A DNA stretch of 64,000 nucleotides from Lysobacter alkalisoli. Its GTDB lineage: Bacteria > Pseudomonadota > Gammaproteobacteria > Xanthomonadales > Xanthomonadaceae. The translations under genes and the position numbers were made by a program. The DNA lies in the NCBI RefSeq assembly GCF_006547045.1, contig NZ_CP041242.1, positions 1,188,001-1,252,000 of the forward strand, read 5' to 3'. Positions 63,945-64,000 of the stretch are shown here, in pieces. Within the stretch, counting starts at the first letter, position 1. Each line of letters begins with the position of its first letter. The notes below the pieces were generated by a model that worked only from the letters and a program-made list of their open reading frames with translations, was not told where the DNA came from and made no database searches.

Positions 63945-64000
63945 ATGACCGATACATTCAACGACCTGCAACGCAGCTATGGCCGCTGTCTGGCCGGACG
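63945..64000 (+). CDS. Probable globin-like protein, N-terminal fragment
   Basis: The gene continues beyond the window. Eighteen codons (MTDTFNDLQRSYGRCLAG) are seen after a strong CAGGGGGA ribosome site. I think the opening resembles bacterial globin/heme-sensor proteins (a pattern of NDLQRSYGRCL), but that rests on memory of similar sequences and on the FNR-type box upstream, not on any haem residue, which lies past the edge. Another family is possible. Confidence 0.4.
   Translation, partial: MTDTFNDLQRSYGRCLAG

Overview
The window is 64 kb of dense, high-GC gammaproteobacterial chromosome. It most resembles the Lysobacteraceae/Xanthomonadaceae (Lysobacter, Luteimonas and Stenotrophomonas relatives). 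The pointers are an L1-like subclass B3 metallo-beta-lactamase, GTAG-type REP doublets, a DUF6289-like exported peptide, an Ada-AlkA fusion beside Ogt, and the HutF/HutG branch of histidine degradation. The genus cannot be fixed from sequence alone. I see no rRNA, tRNA, CRISPR array, integrase, transposase or prophage, so this is core chromosome whose accessory content is mostly in intergenic repeats.

Layout. 0-6.8 kb: edge of hutI, a BASS transporter pseudogene, a methyltransferase, hutF, then a serine hydrolase, a 35-residue membrane peptide and a LytS/LytR-type two-component pair. 6.8-12.9 kb (minus strand): a PEP mutase-family enzyme, the ada/alkA-ogt alkylation-repair operon, a nucleotide pyrophosphatase-like lipoprotein, a ThuA protein and a TetR regulator divergent from hutU. 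13-24 kb: hutU, a Tat-exported class A beta-lactamase, a MATE pump, small enzymes, a DUF3857/transglutaminase protein, RluF, an enoyl reductase-like protein and a CPBP protease. 24-27.4 kb: an ECF42-type sigma factor operon (DGPF/YciI protein, two VOC proteins, sigma factor, DUF1428 gene with a stop codon) with a recognisable promoter. 28-31.9 kb: a MoaD/ThiS-like protein paired with a BNR propeller, a ClpP-fold lipoprotein and small membrane proteins. 32-43 kb: two DMT exporters, a LysR regulator, a two-domain GNAT, DUF72 and DUF885 proteins, an ArsR/cupin-DUF2867 pair, an exported cyclophilin and a PadR/sensor operon. 44-55 kb: PHA depolymerase, a frameshifted methyltransferase, a HemJ-like protein, alkaline phosphatase, a dicarboxylate symporter, DksA-like protein, NUDIX plus B3 beta-lactamase, FMN reductase plus thioesterase, and two NlpC/P60 peptidases. 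55-64 kb: slyD, DUF418, DadA-like, gor, hutG, an unknown membrane-anchored protein, parE and the start of a probable globin gene under an FNR-type box.

How the genes relate. hutI, hutU, hutF and hutG together give histidine to glutamate plus formate by the five-step route, but they lie at four separate places over 60 kb; hutH is not in the window. Two unrelated chromosomal beta-lactamases (class A and class B3) are present. The most unusual signal is in the repeats. Two families of about 100-bp hairpin elements have a conserved core between arms that differ from copy to copy yet stay self-complementary inside each copy. Four genes or gene fragments are visibly broken: the BASS transporter, DUF1428, a methyltransferase and a membrane-protein C-terminus.
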